Shown: one piece after another, positions 8,193 to 17,711 of the stretch
Layout: each line of letters starts with the position of its first letter
Position numbering within the stretch: the stretch's first letter is position 1
Origin: Polyangia bacterium
GTDB lineage: Bacteria > Myxococcota_A > Polyangia > Nannocystales > Nannocystaceae
Assembly: GCA_030430565.1 (NCBI GenBank)
Contig: JAUIKS010000004.1
Span: 62,001 to 126,000 of the forward strand
DNA: 64,000 nucleotides
Reading direction: 5' to 3'
Notes under the pieces: model-generated
What the model saw: the letters and a program-made list of their open reading frames with translations, nothing else
The model's database searches: none
What the model was told of the DNA's origin: nothing
Made by a program: the position numbers and the translations under genes

Positions 8193-8199
8193 CAGCGGC

Positions 8200-8427
8200 A
8201 TGTGGAAGGCGCGCGCGCTCCAGCCGATCCTCGTGTTCACCTTCGCCTTCGCGACCGCGTTCGCGCTCGGCGCCTGCAAGAAGGGCGGCGAGTCCGAGAG
8301 CCCGAAGAGCGGCACGCCCTGCGGCGACGCCGGTGACGTCTGCGGCCCGGGCGAGGTCTGTTGCAACCCGAGCTGCGGGATCTGCGTCGAGGAGGGCGGC
8401 GCCTGCACGATGCAGCTGTGCGAGTGA
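8200..8427 (+). CDS. Small Cys-rich lipoprotein
   Basis: A 75-residue secreted lipoprotein. The signal peptide is PILVFTFAFATAFALGAC, with lipobox LGAC and the lipidated Cys at about residue 26. The mature part has a cluster of eight further cysteines in CGDAGDVCGPGEVCCNPSCG followed by ICVEEGGACTMQLCE, spaced like a small disulfide-knotted module common in myxobacterial exported proteins. Mature Lys-Lys after the lipid Cys predicts no inner-membrane retention signal (no Asp at +2). Function is unknown. It ends three bases from the stop of the convergent IgGFc-binding lipoprotein gene. Confidence 0.8.
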   Translation: MWKARALQPILVFTFAFATAFALGACKKGGESESPKSGTPCGDAGDVCGPGEVCCNPSCGICVEEGGACTMQLCE

Positions 8428-8430
8428 GGC

Positions 8431-10134
8431 TCAGCCCTGGGGCGTGTTGATCGGCTCGAGGTTGAGGCCGCCGGGGTAGGCGTAGCTGATCCGGCAGTCG
8501 TAGCCGTAGACGTCGATGCCGAAGGTCGTCGCGGGGCTGTGGATCTCGTGCGGGCCGTCGTCGATCAGGAAGCGCGCGTAGGCGAAGCCCGAGTCGCCGA
8601 GCGTGGCCTCGGGGTCAGGTAGCGGATCGCCGTCGAGCACGATCGTGCCCCACAGGTTCTCGGGCGCGGTGACCGTCATCATGTCCCAGGCGTAGGTGGT
8701 CGGCGAGAGGAAGGTGTAGCTCGAGCGGAACTGGTCGACGGGCGTGACGTAGCTGAACGCCGGGTCGCCGAGATCCGTGGTCTCTACGCCGGCGCCGCAG
8801 TTCCCCGACTGCCCCTCGCCCGGGTACATCGCGTCGTCCTTCGGGCCGAGCGACTGATCCTGGCTGACCATCATGTGATGGACGAAGAACGCGTCGTCGC
8901 TCTCGGCCCAGAACGACGCGGGCGTGCTGATCTGGTGGAACTCGCCGGCGTCGAGCGTGAAGCTGTCCTCAACGCCGCCGCTGAGCGTGATCGTCGTGCC
9001 GTCCTTGTCGGCGATGAAGCGGTAGAGGTCGGGCTCGTCGCTGCGCGGGCGGAACTTGACGACGGCGTAGGTCTCGCCCCACGAGCTGCGCGGCGGCAGC
9101 TGCTCCTCCACGTAGTCCTTGTAGAAATTCATGCCGGGCCCGGGGAGGCTGATGCTCGGCGCGCCGGTGAGCACGGCGACCGGCGCGCTGCTCTCGACGC
9201 GCACGCCGGTGAGGTCGGCGGGCCCCATGTGCGGCGCGATCAGGCGCAGCGCCTGCTGGGCGTTGACCACGACCTGCGCCGACTGCCCGGCGGACAGCGC
9301 CGGGATCCCGCCGCCGCCGGTGGTCGCGCCCTGCATCCCCGCGGGCGCCGTGATCGTGACCTGGTTGTTGTCGGTGAGGCTGACGACGAGCAGCCACGAG
9401 GTCGCGTCGTTGGTGTAGCTGGCGGCGAAGTAGTCCGTGTCCCAGGCGTGCTCGGGCAGCAGCATCGAGGCGTCGGCCGTAGCGACCTGCGAGCTCGAGA
9501 ACGGCGTGAATTGATAGGCGACGATCGGCACGTCGCTCTCGAGGCGCATCGCCTGCAGCGCGACCATCGTCGCCGCGGGCTGCTGGTGCGCGGCGAGCTC
9601 GGGGGAGTCGCCGAGCAGCTCGAAAACGTGGGTCTGGCCCGGGTCGATCGCGGCGCTCGCGAGCGTGAGGCCGTCCTTGGCGAACAGCTCGACCGTGGCG
9701 AGCTCGGGGCTGGTGTTCGCCGCGACGACCGCCCACGGCTTGGTCCAGTTTTGGTTGCCGACGATCGGCGCGAACAGGCAGCCCGCGCTCGAGCGGCTCT
9801 CGGCCGCCTCCTCACAGGTCGCCTCGCCGCCGCCGCCGCTGTCGGTCGTGGTGGCGAACTCGACGTCGTACTTGATGCCGTCGGTGGTGCTGGTGGTCGC
9901 GCCGGCGCTGGTGCTCGTCGAGTCGGTCGCGCCGGTCCCGGAGCCGGAGGTCGTGGACGCTGACGCCGCGGTGCTGCTCGCGCTCGTCTGCCCGCCGGAG
10001 CTGCCCGCCGGGTCGGTCGTCGCCGCGCTCGTTGAGGCGGTCCCGTCGGAGCCGGCGCTCGAGTCCCCGCACGCGAGCGCGCCGAGCAGCGGGGTGAGAC
10101 TCATGACGGTACAACGAAGCGCGCGGAGTGGCAT
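8431..10134 (-). CDS. Lipoprotein with IgGFc-binding-type domain
   Basis: A 567-residue exported protein. The signal peptide MPLRALRCTVMSLTPLLGAL ends at a lipobox, with Cys after ALA. A Ser/Thr/Gly-rich linker of about 70 residues follows, then a bacterial IgGFc-binding-like domain over about residues 120-450. Typical strings are ATVELFAKDGLTLASAAIDP, GVRVESSAPVAVLTGAPSIS, and ELPPRSSWG-like (EEQLPPRSSWGETYAVV). Such proteins are cell-surface proteins of myxobacteria; binding to immunoglobulin is not implied. The ATG at 10134 has a TATCAT element eight bases upstream; a start at 10104 also leaves a signal peptide, while a start at 10191 would bury it. Confidence 0.85.
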   Translation of the reverse strand: MPLRALRCTVMSLTPLLGALACGDSSAGSDGTASTSAATTDPAGSSGGQTSASSTAASASTTSGSGTGATDSTSTSAGATTSTTDGIKYDVEFATTTDSGGGGEATCEEAAESRSSAGCLFAPIVGNQNWTKPWAVVAANTSPELATVELFAKDGLTLASAAIDPGQTHVFELLGDSPELAAHQQPAATMVALQAMRLESDVPIVAYQFTPFSSSQVATADASMLLPEHAWDTDYFAASYTNDATSWLLVVSLTDNNQVTITAPAGMQGATTGGGGIPALSAGQSAQVVVNAQQALRLIAPHMGPADLTGVRVESSAPVAVLTGAPSISLPGPGMNFYKDYVEEQLPPRSSWGETYAVVKFRPRSDEPDLYRFIADKDGTTITLSGGVEDSFTLDAGEFHQISTPASFWAESDDAFFVHHMMVSQDQSLGPKDDAMYPGEGQSGNCGAGVETTDLGDPAFSYVTPVDQFRSSYTFLSPTTYAWDMMTVTAPENLWGTIVLDGDPLPDPEATLGDSGFAYARFLIDDGPHEIHSPATTFGIDVYGYDCRISYAYPGGLNLEPINTPQG

Positions 10135-10209
10135 CGCGCTGCATGATACCGAGGGCCCGTTGCGAGAACCATCGACGGGTACGAGCGACACGAAGGCCGC
10201 GCGGGTCGC

Positions 10210-13200
10210 CTATGACCCTTCAATCAGCTCGGGCGTGATCTGGATCAGCCCCTCGGAGACCAGCGCGCGCAGGAAGCTCGCGCGACGCTCGTCGCCGCGC
10301 TGGCGGGCGGCGACCGAGATCCCGCGGGCTAGGACCTCGCCCCAGACTCGCTCGCTGCCGCGGCTGGCGAGCTTGAGCAGCGCGGTGAAGCGCTCGTCGC
10401 GGCTCAGCGCGGCCGCGGCCGCGCGGGTCGCCGCCATGCGGGCGCGGGGGTCGAGCTCGGGGCGCGAGGCGATGCGTCGCAGCGGCGCGGGCGTGCGCAC
10501 GCGGTAGTGCTCGCAGTAGAGCTCGATGATCCGGCGCAGCGCGTGCTGCTGGGTCGCGAGCAGCTTCTGCTCGAGCTCGATGGGGTCGACGGTGATGGTC
10601 TCGCCGCTGCGGACCCGCGTGTCCCAGTCGCGGAAGACCTGGGGCGCCTTGTTGGCGGCGGCGCTCGCCGCCGCGAAGCGCGGGTCGCCGGCGGCGGCGG
10701 CGGCGTCGACGGGGACCGGGACCACGCCGCCGACGACGGGCAAGAACGCGATCGCGAAGGCGTGGTCGGGGCGCTCGATGAGCGCGCCGTCGAGCACCCA
10801 GGCGCTGGCGAGCATGCAGGGGATGCCGAGGTGACGGAGCAGCTCGACGACGAGCGAGTTGAGCTCGAAGCACGCGCCGCGGCCGAGGTGCTGCTCGTCG
10901 GCGGCCTCGTGCACGGAGTTGAGGATGAAGTTGCCGCCGCCGCGCCCAGGGCCAGGTCCGCCGGCGAGGCCGGCGATGGTGTGCTCGTGGGCCTCGAGGT
11001 CGTAGCGGTAGCGCTTGCTGACGAACTCGAGGATCGCGCCGACCTGGGACCAGACGGAGCGGAGGTTCTTGACGCTGGCCATCCGCGCGCGCAGGGGCGC
11101 GGGCAGGCTCGAGAGCGAGACGGTCGGCTCGATGAGCTGGGGCGAGGGCGCGGGGCCGGGCGTCGGTTGGTCGATGAGGCGCGCGCTGTAGCGGATGGTG
11201 GCGAGCTCGCGGGAGCCGGCGTCGACCTCGATGGTGTGGAGCCCGTGGACGCGCGGGCCGAGCAGCACGCGCGCGTCGCCCTCGGCCGTGGGCGGCCCCG
11301 CGAGCGCGCTGAACATCGGGAGCGGGAGCGGGTGGGTCCCGGGGGTGAACACGCCTTCGAAGCTGACGCGGGCGCCCTCGGGTCGACCGCGGAGGTACTG
11401 CGCGAGGTCGGGCGGCTGCTTGCTGACCCACAGCTGACGCGCGCGGTCGAAGTGCTCGGCGGGCTCGTAGACCACGTAGCTGTAGGGCCAGGGCAGCACG
11501 GGCGGGTCGTAGGAGATCCGGAAGGGGACGCTGGCGGCCTCGACCTCGACCGCGGGCGCGTGGGGCTGCGCGCGGGCCTGGGGGACCAGCGCGTCGAGCT
11601 CGTCGGCGAGCGAGCGCGCCTGCAGGCAGCGGGCGAGCGCGTCGAGCAAGGCGGGCTGGCGTTCGGCGTTGAGGCCGGCGTGCTCGAGCAGCGCGCGAGC
11701 GGCGGCGTTAGCTGTCTCTTCGCTCAGGTCATTGCCGTGGGCGCCGCCTTCGTCGTCGAGCGCGAGCGCCTCGAGCCAGCCGCCCGCGCGCCAGCGCGAG
11801 AGCTCGGCGCGGGCGAGCGCGGGGAAGCGACGCGCGAGCCGCAGGCCGACCTCGGGTCGCAGCAGCTCGCCGACTCGCTCGAGCAGGCGCTCGCGCGGGC
11901 CGTAGACCGGGCGCGCCTGCGGGCAGCCGATCTCGTCGAGGTAGCGCTGCAGCGCGGGCTCGTCATCGCCGAGCTGGAGCAGCAGCTGGATGGTCGGGAT
12001 CAGCGACTCGGTCGCGCCGGTGACGATCAGCGGGACCAGGCACTTGGCGAGCGCGAGGCCGTGGGCCGCGACGCGCTCGACGAGGCCGCCCGTGACGTAG
12101 AGCGCGTTGTTCTGCGGGTCGTGGGCGGCGCGCGCGTGCGGGTCGCGGTGGGTGCCGACGCCCTCGAGGGTGTACTCGACGACGAGCGGCTCGATGACCC
12201 GCAGCGCGCCGGTGCGCGCGAGCTGGTAGAGGCGCTGGCGGTAGACCCAGCGCGAGGCCGGGCTGGCGCCCTCGCGCTTGCGGTACATCTCCTCGACCCG
12301 GGGGAGCACGTCGCAGAGCGTGGCGAGCTGTCGCTGCAGGTCCTCGAGCGCGCCGCGGTGCTCGGCGCTGCGATCGACGCCGCGCTCGCGCGCCACGATC
12401 ACGCGCTGCGCGTCGCTGAGGAAGCCGACGCCCGCGCGCTCGAGGAAGCGCTCGACCTCGAGGAAGTGTCGCGACGAGCGCAGCGCGACGAAGAAGCGGC
12501 CGACCGCGCGGTACCGGGCCTCGAGCGCCGGGGTGTCGCTGCGCCACAGCTTCTCGGCGTCGGCCGCGAGCAGGCGCGGCGTCGGGCTGGCCGATGGGCC
12601 ACGTTCAAAACAGAGGATCACCGGCAGGCCCGCCGGCAGCGTCTGCTCGGCCGCGCCGGCGCGGGCGTAGCAGGCCTCGAGCAGGTGCGGGAGCTCGGGG
12701 TCGCTGGCGAGCAGCGCCTCGTCGCCCGACTGCAGCGCCCGCTCGCCCAGCTCGCGGAGGAAGCTGAGCACGTGCTCGGTGGTCACCTCCTGCGCGATCA
12801 GGCGCCTCCACAGGGTGGGGCACAGGCTGCCGCCGGTCCACCAGTAGCCGCGGTGGTGGCCGAACAGCTCGGGGGCCGCGACCGCGAACACGCGGTCGTG
12901 GGTGAAGAAGCGGTTGTTGTCGGTGTAGACCCAGCTGCGGCCGGAGAGGCGCGCCGGGTCGAGCTGACCGGCGGCGTGGGCTCGCTCGAGCCAGCGGTAG
13001 ACGCGGTGCGGGACCGCGGCGCGCTGGCGGCGACAGTGCTCGATGTGCGCGAGCACGTTCTCGAGGGTGACGTCGCCGGGGCCGCGCAGCGGCAGGCGTG
13101 GGAGCAGGCCCGCGAGCGCGGTCTCGAGCTCGGGGTCCAGGAACAGCTCGCCGCGGGCGCCGAGCAGCTCGATGACATCAGGTGTCCTTCGGAACAGCTC

Positions 13201-16200
13201 TAACGGGGGGCGGAGGTCGCCGCGGGCGTCGAGCAGCCAGGCCGCGCGCGTGAGGCCGAGGCCGAGCGCGGCCGGGGCCTCAGCCTCCGCGTCTTCAGGC
13301 GCGGGAGCTGTGTCGGGGGCGGGGTCGTCGAGCACCGCGTCGCCGTGCTCGCGGTGGAGCGCGGCGCAGAGGGCGGCGAGCCCGATGACGGCGGCGCGCT
13401 CGCGCGGCGGGGCGGCGACGCGGGCGGCGACCTGCTGGGGCGTCGGCAGGGTGCGCACGCCCATCTCGATCAAGAAGTCGCGGATCTCCTCCGGGTACGC
13501 GGGCGAGGGGCGCGGCGGCTCGCCGAGCGCGGCGCGGACGTGCGCCTCCAGCTCGGGCGGCGGCAGCAGCAGCTCGGGCGCGGGTCGCAGCGCGCCGGTC
13601 TCGTCCTCGAGCTCGATGGCCTCGCGCCGGAAGACCTCGCGGATCTGCGCGCGCTCGGTCGCCTGGCAGCGCGCGAAGATCTGCGCGACGGTGGCGAGCG
13701 CGCGGCGGCGCTGCTCGGCGGTGCGCTCCGCGGCCCGATAGGCGCGCAGGAGGATGTGCTCGATGAGCGCCGCGAGGTCGAGCCGGAGCCCGCCGGCGGC
13801 GTCGAGCAGCGGGGCGACGCGCTCCTGGGCCGCGGGCTCGAGCAGGCGCGGGCCGCCCGGCGTGCGCTTGAAGTACGGCCGGAGGCGGTCCGCGCAGGCG
13901 TAGACCCGCTGATCGGAGATTGCCTCGCGGACATGTCCCAGCGGCGCGAGGCGGCCGTCCTCGTCGGGGTAGATCGGCAGCGCGAGCGCGCGCCCGCGGT
14001 CGTCCGGGGTGAGCCGCGCCGCCGCGACGGCGAGCAGCGAGCGCGCCTCGGCCAGCCGCGCCGGATCCAGCAGCCCGGTGATGGGGTTGCCCGTCGGCGC
14101 CTCGCTCGCCCGCTCGAGGTCGTGGATCAGGGTCGTGACGCTCAGCGTCGGGGCGCGCACGCGCTCGAGCACGCCGGCCGCGGCCGCGGTCGCCTCGGTG
14201 GTCTGCAGGAGCGGACGAACGCCGCGGTAGAGCGCGGTCAGGCGCTCAGCCTGCGGGCCGGCTGGGGCCGCGATGACGCCGCGAACATCCTCGAGACCCC
14301 GCGCCGCGGGGTAGTGGCGACCGTCCGCGGCCGGGAGCAGCGGCAGCCGGGAGAACCGGCGCAGCAGCGTCGGCTCGCACGTGCCCATCAGCGCGAAGAT
14401 CTTCCCGAGGCGCCGATCGTCGCCGGGCAGCGGGGCGCGGGCGAGCTGCTCGCGGGTGAGCTGCGCGCGGCCCGAGAAGCGCGTCTCGAGCTCGCGCAGC
14501 AGGTCGGCGAGGGTCAGCGTGCGCACGCCGAGGCGGGCGAGCAGCGTCTTGCTGGCGCCCCCGGGGCGGCGCGACGCGGCGCCTTTACGCTCGATGTTGG
14601 GATCGAGCGCGCGGTGCACGAACACGCGCGCGGCCGCGCTGCCTTCGTAGATGTCCCGAAGACCTTGTCCCGCGTAGACCGGGCGCAGCGCCGGGTCGGC
14701 GCTGCGGTGCAGCCCCAGGCGATCGTCGGGGATGAGCGGGAGCGCGGCCAGAACGTCGATCAGGCGGCGGGCGCTCGGCGCGGCGGCGGGCGCCCGCTCG
14801 CGGCGGAGCAGCTCGACGAGCAGCAGCTCGTGCAGGGCCGTGAGCGCGCCGGTGTCGAGCCGTCGCAGCGCGCCGGGGATCCAGGGCTCGGTCGGCCGCG
14901 CGCCGCTCGGCAGCCGGCCCAGGCAGCGCTCGAGCAGCTCGGGGAGGTCGCTGGTCTGGAGCGCGCGGGCGCCGAGCTCGCTGGCGAGCTGGCGCGCGCG
15001 CTCGTCGAGCGCGGCGTCGACCGGGTAGAGCCGCGATCCTGGCTCGGGCGCGCCGAGGGCGTAGGCGTCGATCGGGTCGTGGCCGAGCAGCGGCGTCAGC
15101 TCGCGGGCGTAGGCGATCACGGCGCGCGGCGCTCGGACCTGTCCGTCGGCGCAGGGGATACAGGGGACGTCGCGCAGCGCCCCGGGCAGCGCGGGGAGCA
15201 GGCGGCGGCGGAAGTTGGCCTGGAGGTTGTCGGCGCGCGCGGGCAGGACCGCGAGCGCGGCCGCGGCCGCCTGCGCGCCGCCGCGACGGACGAGCTTGCC
15301 GACGGCCTCGGCGAGCAGGCCCGGCACGCGCTCGAGCAGCCGCTCGTTGCGCGCCGAGGACCACTTCACGTGCTCGCGGTCCATCTTGAGCTCGAGCGCG
15401 CCCTGCAGCCGGAAGCCGAGGCCCGACCACTCCTGGGTCGGGAGGAAGCAGAACACCGTCGGCGCGTCGTCCTCGGCGCGCCGGGGCAGGCCGGCCTTGT
15501 CGAGCTCGATCGCGACCATCGCGCGCGGGTCGTCGGCGCTGGCGATCGCGTGTCGCCACGCGTGGCCGTCCGGCTCGCGCCGGACGGTGTGCACGCCGGC
15601 GTCCTCGTCGTGGCTGACTTTTAAGACAAGTCGCTGCGGGCGCGCGCCGAGCCGGCTCTCGAAGCTGATCTCGCGCACCGACTGCAGGCTGACGAGCACG
15701 AAGGGGTCGAGGCTGAGCGCCTGCTTGAGCAGCGCGCCCACGAGCTCGCGTCGATCCTCGTCGAGCGGGAGCTCGAACACCGTCCAGCCGGGCGGGGCGT
15801 CGGGCCGGCGGCGGAAGGGGTGGGGGCTCACGTAGTCGCGGATCTCGAAGCGAAACAGCCCCGAGCTGATCCGCGGGCAGCGGGTGACCTGGTAGACCGA
15901 CTTGAAGCCGATGCCGAAGGTGCCGATCTGCCCGGCGCGCTTGGTCGACTGCCCGATGCCCGTCACGCCCACGACGTCGCGGGTGTCGAAGGCGGCGCCG
16001 TCGTGCTGAATGACGACGCGATCCGGTTCGAAGCGGATCGCCCAGGCGCGCGCGCCGGCGTCGTCGGCGTTCTGCAGGAACTCGAGCACGAAGTGCGAGG
16101 ACTCGCCGTAGAGCCGGTTGCCGAGGGAGTCGGCGGCGCGGCTGACGTTGAGCGAGGCCTCCTGGGCGAGCGCGTCGAGGACCTGCAGCGCGAGGCCCTC

Positions 16201-16791
16201 GAGGTGGCGGTCGAGCGCCGGCTGGCGCGCCCCCGCGGCGGCGCGCAGGCGCGAGAGCTGATCGCCTGGCAGCATCACGAGCGCCTCGAGCGTGATCGAC
16301 TCGATCGCGTCGGCGTCGAGCTGGGCGCGACAGCGCGCGAGCAGGTCCTCGGCGAGGGCGCGGCGGCGGTCGGGGAAGTGCTTGCCGAGGAAGCGATCGA
16401 CGAGGCACTTGGCCCGCAGGCGCGCGCAGGGGGTGCGCTGGAGCGCGATGACGGCGACGCGCTCGACCGCGGCGGCGATCGCCTCGGCGGCGCTGGGCAG
16501 GCCGCGCGCGCGCGCGCGCTCCAGCGCCGCGTCGACCACGGTCTCGGGCTGCGCGGCCAAGAACTCGCCGAGCCACTCGGCATGGGTCGCGCCGGCCGCT
16601 GGGTCGCCGAGCGTGTCCGCGATGATCGTCGCGACCGCGTCGGCGTTGCGCAGCTGGGCCGCGACCGTGACGGCCGCGCGCGCGTCGAGCCCTCGCGCTC
16701 GTCGTCGGGCGAGCTCAGCAGCCTGCTCGGCCTGACCGACCGCGCGCAGCGACTCGATGAGCCGCGCGCTCTCGTCCCCGTTCGAACTCAT
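10210..16791 (-). CDS. Giant protein: sacsin-type GHKL ATPase domain plus C-terminal transglutaminase-like domain
   Basis: A 2193-residue protein with no signal peptide or membrane helix, so cytoplasmic. Residues 1-210 are helical. About residues 215-345 form a sacsin/Hsp90-like GHKL ATPase: LEFLQNADDAGA carries the Mg-binding Asn, IQHDGAAF the DxG-like box, and GIGQSTKRAGQIGTFGIGFK the glycine-rich lid. The next 1500 residues have no domain I can name. Near the C-terminus is a transglutaminase-like papain fold: Cys1974 in GRGACFELN, His2010 in PDHAFAIAF and Asp2029 in VPVDAA, in the order and spacing of the family triad. The gene stands alone and is divergent from an ECF sigma factor gene 270 bp away. 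Sacsin-type ATPases occur in chaperones and in several bacterial conflict proteins, so proteolysis or deamidation gated by the ATPase is my inference. Confidence 0.85.
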   Translation of the reverse strand: MSSNGDESARLIESLRAVGQAEQAAELARRRARGLDARAAVTVAAQLRNADAVATIIADTLGDPAAGATHAEWLGEFLAAQPETVVDAALERARARGLPSAAEAIAAAVERVAVIALQRTPCARLRAKCLVDRFLGKHFPDRRRALAEDLLARCRAQLDADAIESITLEALVMLPGDQLSRLRAAAGARQPALDRHLEGLALQVLDALAQEASLNVSRAADSLGNRLYGESSHFVLEFLQNADDAGARAWAIRFEPDRVVIQHDGAAFDTRDVVGVTGIGQSTKRAGQIGTFGIGFKSVYQVTRCPRISSGLFRFEIRDYVSPHPFRRRPDAPPGWTVFELPLDEDRRELVGALLKQALSLDPFVLVSLQSVREISFESRLGARPQRLVLKVSHDEDAGVHTVRREPDGHAWRHAIASADDPRAMVAIELDKAGLPRRAEDDAPTVFCFLPTQEWSGLGFRLQGALELKMDREHVKWSSARNERLLERVPGLLAEAVGKLVRRGGAQAAAAALAVLPARADNLQANFRRRLLPALPGALRDVPCIPCADGQVRAPRAVIAYARELTPLLGHDPIDAYALGAPEPGSRLYPVDAALDERARQLASELGARALQTSDLPELLERCLGRLPSGARPTEPWIPGALRRLDTGALTALHELLLVELLRRERAPAAAPSARRLIDVLAALPLIPDDRLGLHRSADPALRPVYAGQGLRDIYEGSAAARVFVHRALDPNIERKGAASRRPGGASKTLLARLGVRTLTLADLLRELETRFSGRAQLTREQLARAPLPGDDRRLGKIFALMGTCEPTLLRRFSRLPLLPAADGRHYPAARGLEDVRGVIAAPAGPQAERLTALYRGVRPLLQTTEATAAAAGVLERVRAPTLSVTTLIHDLERASEAPTGNPITGLLDPARLAEARSLLAVAAARLTPDDRGRALALPIYPDEDGRLAPLGHVREAISDQRVYACADRLRPYFKRTPGGPRLLEPAAQERVAPLLDAAGGLRLDLAALIEHILLRAYRAAERTAEQRRRALATVAQIFARCQATERAQIREVFRREAIELEDETGALRPAPELLLPPPELEAHVRAALGEPPRPSPAYPEEIRDFLIEMGVRTLPTPQQVAARVAAPPRERAAVIGLAALCAALHREHGDAVLDDPAPDTAPAPEDAEAEAPAALGLGLTRAAWLLDARGDLRPPLELFRRTPDVIELLGARGELFLDPELETALAGLLPRLPLRGPGDVTLENVLAHIEHCRRQRAAVPHRVYRWLERAHAAGQLDPARLSGRSWVYTDNNRFFTHDRVFAVAAPELFGHHRGYWWTGGSLCPTLWRRLIAQEVTTEHVLSFLRELGERALQSGDEALLASDPELPHLLEACYARAGAAEQTLPAGLPVILCFERGPSASPTPRLLAADAEKLWRSDTPALEARYRAVGRFFVALRSSRHFLEVERFLERAGVGFLSDAQRVIVARERGVDRSAEHRGALEDLQRQLATLCDVLPRVEEMYRKREGASPASRWVYRQRLYQLARTGALRVIEPLVVEYTLEGVGTHRDPHARAAHDPQNNALYVTGGLVERVAAHGLALAKCLVPLIVTGATESLIPTIQLLLQLGDDEPALQRYLDEIGCPQARPVYGPRERLLERVGELLRPEVGLRLARRFPALARAELSRWRAGGWLEALALDDEGGAHGNDLSEETANAAARALLEHAGLNAERQPALLDALARCLQARSLADELDALVPQARAQPHAPAVEVEAASVPFRISYDPPVLPWPYSYVVYEPAEHFDRARQLWVSKQPPDLAQYLRGRPEGARVSFEGVFTPGTHPLPLPMFSALAGPPTAEGDARVLLGPRVHGLHTIEVDAGSRELATIRYSARLIDQPTPGPAPSPQLIEPTVSLSSLPAPLRARMASVKNLRSVWSQVGAILEFVSKRYRYDLEAHEHTIAGLAGGPGPGRGGGNFILNSVHEAADEQHLGRGACFELNSLVVELLRHLGIPCMLASAWVLDGALIERPDHAFAIAFLPVVGGVVPVPVDAAAAAGDPRFAAASAAANKAPQVFRDWDTRVRSGETITVDPIELEQKLLATQQHALRRIIELYCEHYRVRTPAPLRRIASRPELDPRARMAATRAAAAALSRDERFTALLKLASRGSERVWGEVLARGISVAARQRGDERRASFLRALVSEGLIQITPELIEGS

Positions 16792-17048
16792 GGGTGAGCC
16801 CAGGTCCTGGCACGGGGAGTCGGCGGCCCCGCGGGCGCCGTGGACATGATCGCGGAGGCGATGATGGACGCATGATAATTCAAGAAGCCCGACGCTCCGA
16901 CACGCGATGCAGGCGGCGCGCGTGAGGTCTGCGCGGGCTCTTCAAAGGACGCAGAAGGCCGCGGAGCCGGTTTTCGCCGCGGTTTTCGCGGGGGCGCGGG
17001 GGCGCGTCCGCGGCCCTTCGCGTCGGCGCGCGCCCCCGGGCGCTCGCG

Positions 17049-17054
17049 TATGAT
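17049..17054 (+). promoter_or_regulatory. Putative -10 (TATGAT) for leaderless sigma factor mRNA
   Basis: TATGAT ends six bases before the GTG at 17061, in DNA that is otherwise almost pure GC. The rest of the divergent gap 16792-17048 shows no clear feature apart from two close copies of a GGTTTTCGC string at about 16969-16989. Confidence 0.35.
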
Positions 17055-17060
17055 GCCGCG

Positions 17061-17711
17061 GTGAACGAAGGCCCGCCCGACGCCGCGCTGCTCGAACGCT
17101 GGCGCGCGGGCGATCGCGCGGCGGGGGAGCGGCTGCTGGCGCGTCACTTCGACGCGGTCTGCCGGTTCTTCTACAACAAGGTCGGCGACGACGCCGCCGA
17201 TCTGATTCAGCAGACGTTCTTGGCTTGTTGCCAGGGGCGCGAGCGCGTGCGCGATCGGGCGGGCTTTCGCGCCTACCTGTTCGGGGCGGCGCGCAACGTC
17301 CTGCTCAGCTACTTCCGCAGCAAGCGGCGCGCGCGGGAGCGCTTCGATCCGCTGACGACGAGCGTCGTCGACTTCGCGCCCTCGTTCAGCGCCGTCGTCG
17401 CGCGACGCCGCGAGCAGCAGCTCCTGCTCGCGGCCCTGCGGACGCTCCCGCTCGACCTGCAGATCGCGTTCGAGCTCTACCACCTCGAGGGCTGGACCGC
17501 CGGCGAGCTCGCGCGGATGTACGGGCTCAGCGAGGGCGGGATGTACGGCCGGCTGCGCAAGGCTCGGCTGCTCGTGATCAAGGCCTGCGAGCAGCTCGAG
17601 CGCTCGACCGCGCTGGTGCAGTCGACGGTCGAGCAGCTCGACGACTGGGCCCGCGAGCTGCGAGCTCAGATCCCGGCGGCCTACCGCGACCCGGGCGACG
17701 CCGAATCCTAG
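17061..17711 (+). CDS. ECF-type RNA polymerase sigma factor
   Basis: A 216-residue sigma factor. Region 2 includes VCRFFYNKVGDDAADLIQQT and AYLFGAARNVLLSYFRSKRR; region 4 includes LEGWTAGELARMYGLSEGGM as the helix-turn-helix. A C-terminal tail (VQSTVEQLDDWARELRAQIP) matches the pattern of the sigma factor at 1784-2473 (TVMGLNTWALEVRAKIP), so the two are likely paralogues of one ECF group. No anti-sigma gene is adjacent. The gene is divergent from the giant ATPase gene and convergent, with a 4-bp overlap, with a STAS-type operon. Regulation by one of the nearby kinases is possible but unsupported by direct linkage. Confidence 0.9.
   Translation: MNEGPPDAALLERWRAGDRAAGERLLARHFDAVCRFFYNKVGDDAADLIQQTFLACCQGRERVRDRAGFRAYLFGAARNVLLSYFRSKRRARERFDPLTTSVVDFAPSFSAVVARRREQQLLLAALRTLPLDLQIAFELYHLEGWTAGELARMYGLSEGGMYGRLRKARLLVIKACEQLERSTALVQSTVEQLDDWARELRAQIPAAYRDPGDAES

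Noticed and set aside
10507-13203. Large plus-strand open frames of up to 898 residues over the giant ATPase gene
   Set aside because: They mirror the codon positions of the minus-strand gene, whose domains are recognisable; the plus frames show only biased composition.
16960-17040. Hairpin or repeat in the gap before the sigma factor at 17061
   Set aside because: Two GGTTTTCGC strings occur close together but form no convincing symmetric structure.
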